DNA from: Coriobacteriales bacterium
Lineage (GTDB): Bacteria; Actinomycetota; Coriobacteriia; Coriobacteriales; UBA8131
DNA length: 42,185 nt
Direction: 5' to 3'
Assembly (NCBI GenBank): GCA_031264075.1
Contig: JAISEO010000008.1
Coordinates: 1 to 42,185 of the forward strand
Below are positions 36,130 through 42,185 of this stretch, one piece after another; the first letter of the stretch is position 1, and every line of letters begins with the position of its first letter. The notes beneath the pieces were generated by a model, which worked only from the letters and a program-made list of their open reading frames with translations, made no database searches and was not told the origin of the DNA. Position numbers and translations under genes: made by a program.

Positions 36130-37059
36130 CTAGCTCAACGCGCCGGTAAGCTCGCCTATGGTATGTACGCCCTCGTCCCTGCACCACGAAGCAAGGCCGT
36201 TTACGAGCTGCGGAGCCGCCAGGGGATCGGTGAAGCTGGCTGTTCCCACGGCTATGGCCGTAGCTCCGGCCAGCAGAAACTCCACAGCATCCACAACGGT
36301 CCGGATGCCTCCCATGCCCAGGAGCGGCACGGCCACGGCCTTGTACACGCGGGAGACGGCATAGAGCGCTATGGGTTTGATGGCCGGGCCGGAAAGGCCT
36401 GCCACGCCGCGGTCAAAGACCCGGCTCCGCGTCTTTGCGTCAACGGCCATGCCGGCCACCGTGTTTATCATGCTGAGGGCATCGGCGCCCGCGGCCTCGG
36501 CGGCCCTCGCTATCTCGGTGATGTCCGTGACATTGGGCGAGAGTTTGACGATGAGCGGTCGCCTGGTGGCCGCACGGCAGAGCGCGGTTATCTCCGCCGC
36601 CGCAGACGCGCTGGTGCCAAAGGCCATGCCGCCGCAGTCCACATTGGGGCACGAGATATTTATCTCGTAGCCAGCCACGGCTTCCTCGGTTTCCAGGCGG
36701 GAGATGAGCTGGGCGTATTCGCTCGCACTCCGGCCACAGACATTGACGATAACGGGCAGGTCCTGCGTGGCCAGCCAGGCGAGGTCGCCGACGCAGAAGG
36801 CTTCCACACCGGGATTTTGCAGGCCTATCGAGTTGAGCATGCCGCTTGCCGTCTCGGCTATGCGCACGCCGCGCGCGCCGCTCCAGGGCTCAAGCGAGAC
36901 CCCCTTCGTGGTGAGAGCGCCGAGTACGCTGAGCGGCGTGGGTTCCTGGCTGGTGCTGCCTTCCTCCCACAGCCTCGCGTATTCGCGTCCCGAGCCAAAG
37001 GTGCCCGATGCCACGGCAACAGGGTTCTTCATGACAAGCCCGCCGAGCGTTATCTGCAT
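36130..37059 (-). CDS. pyrD: Dihydroorotate dehydrogenase catalytic subunit, type 1B
   Basis: 309 residues from the ATG at 37059, which has GGTGAG seven bases upstream; a GTG at 37077 inside pyrK is the alternative. Motifs: NPVAVASGTFGSG, GLQNPG, and the catalytic Cys in YEINISCPNVDCGG, typical of class 1 enzymes. IVKLSPNVTDI and GMGGIRTV bind FMN. Together with PyrK next door it forms the NAD-dependent heterotetramer that oxidises dihydroorotate. Confidence 0.95.
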   Translation of the reverse strand: MQITLGGLVMKNPVAVASGTFGSGREYARLWEEGSTSQEPTPLSVLGALTTKGVSLEPWSGARGVRIAETASGMLNSIGLQNPGVEAFCVGDLAWLATQDLPVIVNVCGRSASEYAQLISRLETEEAVAGYEINISCPNVDCGGMAFGTSASAAAEITALCRAATRRPLIVKLSPNVTDITEIARAAEAAGADALSMINTVAGMAVDAKTRSRVFDRGVAGLSGPAIKPIALYAVSRVYKAVAVPLLGMGGIRTVVDAVEFLLAGATAIAVGTASFTDPLAAPQLVNGLASWCRDEGVHTIGELTGALS

Positions 37060-37067
37060 TTCTACGC

Positions 37068-37929
37068 TCACCAGCACAGCTCCCGGGCGTTGAATACCGG
37101 ACCATCGACGCAGGCGCGTTGGTTACTCCGGGTAGTTTCTACGACGCAGCCAAGGCAGGCGCCGAGTCCGCAGGCCATGCGCCGCTCCAGACTGAGCTCG
37201 CAGCGGATATCTGCTGCTGCCGCGAGTGCTGCCACCTTCCGCAGCATGGGCTCCGGGCCGCAGGCGGCGATGTAGTCGTAGGGCTCATCGGCGAGGAGTG
37301 CGGCTGCGCGCTCTGTCGTACGGCCTTTGAAGCCCCTGCTGCCGTCGTCCGTGGTGAGGTGGCAGCGCGCTGACCCCACAAGCCCGGCAAAGGCATCCTC
37401 GCAGACCAGCAGCTCCCGCGTTGCCGCGCCGAGCACCAGACAGAGCGCTACGCCCCGGGCTACCAGCTCTTCGGCAAGCAGAAACAGCGGCGCGGCACCC
37501 ACTCCCCCGCCAAGCAACAGACAGCGCTGTGCGCGACCGGGCTCCCAGCCTGAGCCCACGGGGCCGAGAATGCTCAGCTCCGCGCCCACGCTGAGGCTCC
37601 GCATGTGGCGTGTAGCTGCTCCCACCACCTGATACAGCAGCGTGATGGTGCCAGCAGAGGCGCAGGCCCGGTAGACGCTGAAGGGCCTGCGCAGGATATG
37701 CGCCTCCAGGCCGGGCAGCCTGAGATGCACGAACTGGCCCGGCCGCACGCCCGCCGCGCACAGCGGTGCCGCAAGCGTCAGTTCTCCGATGCCTGCGCGC
37801 TCAGAGAAGCGCTGCGCGACAACCGTGCAGTCCTCGCACTGTGGGAGAGCGCATTCCACCGATACAAAGGCTTCTGCGAGCCCGGATGTGCAGTCCCGGG
37901 TAGCCGGGCTGGCCTCTGGGCGGCTCGCC

Positions 37930-37937
<8 letters not shown>
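37068..37937 (-). CDS. pyrK: Dihydroorotate dehydrogenase electron-transfer subunit
   Basis: 289 residues from the ATG at 37937, which overlaps the end of carB by eight bases; earlier in-frame codons lie inside carB. FAD-binding RRPFSVYRA (about 120), NAD-domain [26 protein letters not shown], and a C-terminal 2Fe-2S site with four Cys in [13 protein letters not shown]...RACVDGPVF. It passes electrons from dihydroorotate via FAD and the cluster to NAD. The first 45 residues before the ferredoxin-reductase-like barrel are not conserved in pattern. Confidence 0.95.
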
Positions 37938-41270
<3,333 letters not shown>

Positions 41271-41271
<1 letters not shown>

Positions 41272-42185
41272 TAGTGTTCCTCCGAGCGGGCGTGTGCACC
41301 GGGAAAGGGAGAGGCGGCAGGCCCCAGAGAGCCGGAAGCTCCGGCCGTGGGGTTGAACGCGGTAACAGAGGAGCCAGCGCTACCGTCGTGAGGCTCCCCA
41401 CAGCTGCGCATGAGCTCGGCGAAGGCGTCGAACAGGTACTCCGCGTCGCTTGGCCCGGGGCTTGCCTCGGGATGGTACTGCACGCAGAAGGCCGGGAGAT
41501 CGAGGAAGGCCATGCCCTCCGGCGTGCCGTCGTTAAGGTTGACATGCGTGAGTTGGAGCCTGCCGTACTGAGCGGTCTCTACCACGGGGGCTACGCGCCG
41601 CTCCACCCAGGAGAGCAGGCTTGCAGGGTGGCTCGCCTCCCCTCCGGAAAGCTCCGGTATGAGTGGCCCGACAGACTCAAAGACCACGCCAAAGCCATGG
41701 TTTTGCGTGGTTATCTCCACCTTGTTGGTGCGCAGATCCATAACGGGGTGGTTGCCGCCCCGGTGTCCGAACTTGAGCTTCTCGGTCTGGGCGCCCACCG
41801 CCCTGCCGAGTATCTGGTGCCCGAGGCAGATGCCAAAGACCGGCACGCGTCCCAGAAGTTCCCGCGCGGCGGCTGTCGTGGCCTCCACGGGCTCCGGGTC
41901 GCCGGGACCGTTGGAGAAGAAGACGCCGTCGGGCTCACGCGCCAGCACCTCGGCAGGAGGCGTGTCCCACGGCACCAGCTCTACCGTACATCCCACCCGC
42001 ACAAGGCTCTGCAGAATGCCGTACTTTGCGCCGCAGTCGTAGACCACGACCCTGAAGGGGGATGGGGCTGAGTGGGACAGGGGGACGGGGCAAGTGGAAC
42101 AGGGGGACGGGGCAAGTGTCCCACTTTGGCAGCCAGCATCGTTTCCACTTGCCAAGCTTCTTTGCCAAAGTGGGACACTTGCCCC
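41271..42185 (-). CDS. carA: Carbamoyl-phosphate synthase small subunit, partial, with a palindromic element in its linker
   Basis: The glutaminase half of CarA, cut by the right edge. It supplies ammonia from glutamine to CarB. From residue [14 protein letters not shown] on it is normal: [10 protein letters not shown], nucleophile Cys in [22 protein letters not shown], and [10 protein letters not shown] with the catalytic His and Glu. The last 45 residues are an unconserved Ala/Ser/Gly tail. Upstream of RVVVYDC the frame stays open to the window edge but encodes a Pro/Ser/Cys-rich linker derived from a repeat-and-palindrome element at 42072-42185, where related CarA proteins have a short link to the N-terminal domain. 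That domain must lie beyond the edge; an internal TTG at 42155 is an unlikely true start. Confidence 0.93.
42072..42185. repeat. REP-like element: two 22-bp direct repeats plus a perfect 23-bp inverted repeat inside carA
   Basis: Units 42072-42093 and 42094-42115 match at 21 of 22 positions (GTGGRACAGGGGGACGGGGCAA). They run into an inverted repeat with arms 42109-42131 and 42163-42185 that are exact reverse complements around a 31-bp centre; the right arm reaches the window edge and may continue. G-rich tandem units beside a long palindrome resemble REP/BIME-type elements mobilised by TnpA-REP transposases. It sits in the coding frame of carA without introducing a stop. Confidence 0.8.

Overview
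The window is chromosomal DNA from a fairly G+C-rich actinobacterium, most likely a member of the Coriobacteriia. Three things point there: an actinobacterial-type integration host factor (mihF) next to gmk and rpoZ, a Gram-positive type 1B dihydroorotate dehydrogenase with its PyrK subunit, and a surface protein anchored by cell-wall-binding type 2 repeats. I cannot place it further without a search.

Left end (1-8.3 kb). One giant minus-strand surface-protein gene runs off the left edge (at least 2,200 codons; GLUG blocks, Ig-like modules, MBG-type repeats, cell-wall-binding repeats). It has a near-consensus promoter and a signal peptide, but its frame is broken just after the signal peptide by a run of 15 C (15 G in the coding strand). 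Upstream of it is an AAA/DUF4143 ATPase gene, preceded by four copies of a short motif spaced 32-33 bp apart.

8.3-12.4 kb is a minus-strand cluster: a DUF6020-like membrane protein, a GT2 polyprenyl-phosphate sugar transferase, a GtrA-family protein and a MinD-like P-loop ATPase. The first three look like a lipid-linked sugar decoration module. 12.5-14.4 kb is the only plus-strand block (xth, patatin-like lipase).

14.4-15.4 kb holds a lone type IV pilin-like gene whose prepilin leader contains a second run of exactly 15 G, here in frame. A decayed copy of its 3' end lies just downstream. The two tracts look like a pair of slipped-strand phase-variation switches: surface protein OFF and pilin ON as sequenced.

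15.4-31.8 kb is minus-strand housekeeping: (clpX, valS, folC, zinc-ribbon protein, thrS), (tig, clpP, a small ORF), a 7TM-PAS-GGDEF protein, and (comEA, comEC, holA). The trigger factor lacks its PPIase domain and carries a Lys/Thr/Ala-rich tail. ComEA, ComEC and the pilin hint at DNA uptake, although no pilus assembly ATPase or prepilin peptidase is present here.

31.9-42.2 kb is one tightly overlapping minus-strand run: carA-carB-pyrK-pyrD-pyrF-pyrE-mihF-gmk-rpoZ-thiI. It joins pyrimidine synthesis to GMP kinase, a nucleoid protein, RNA polymerase omega and tRNA thiolation. carA is cut by the right edge and carries, in frame between its two domains, a palindromic REP-like element. No tRNA, rRNA, CRISPR array or transposase was seen.
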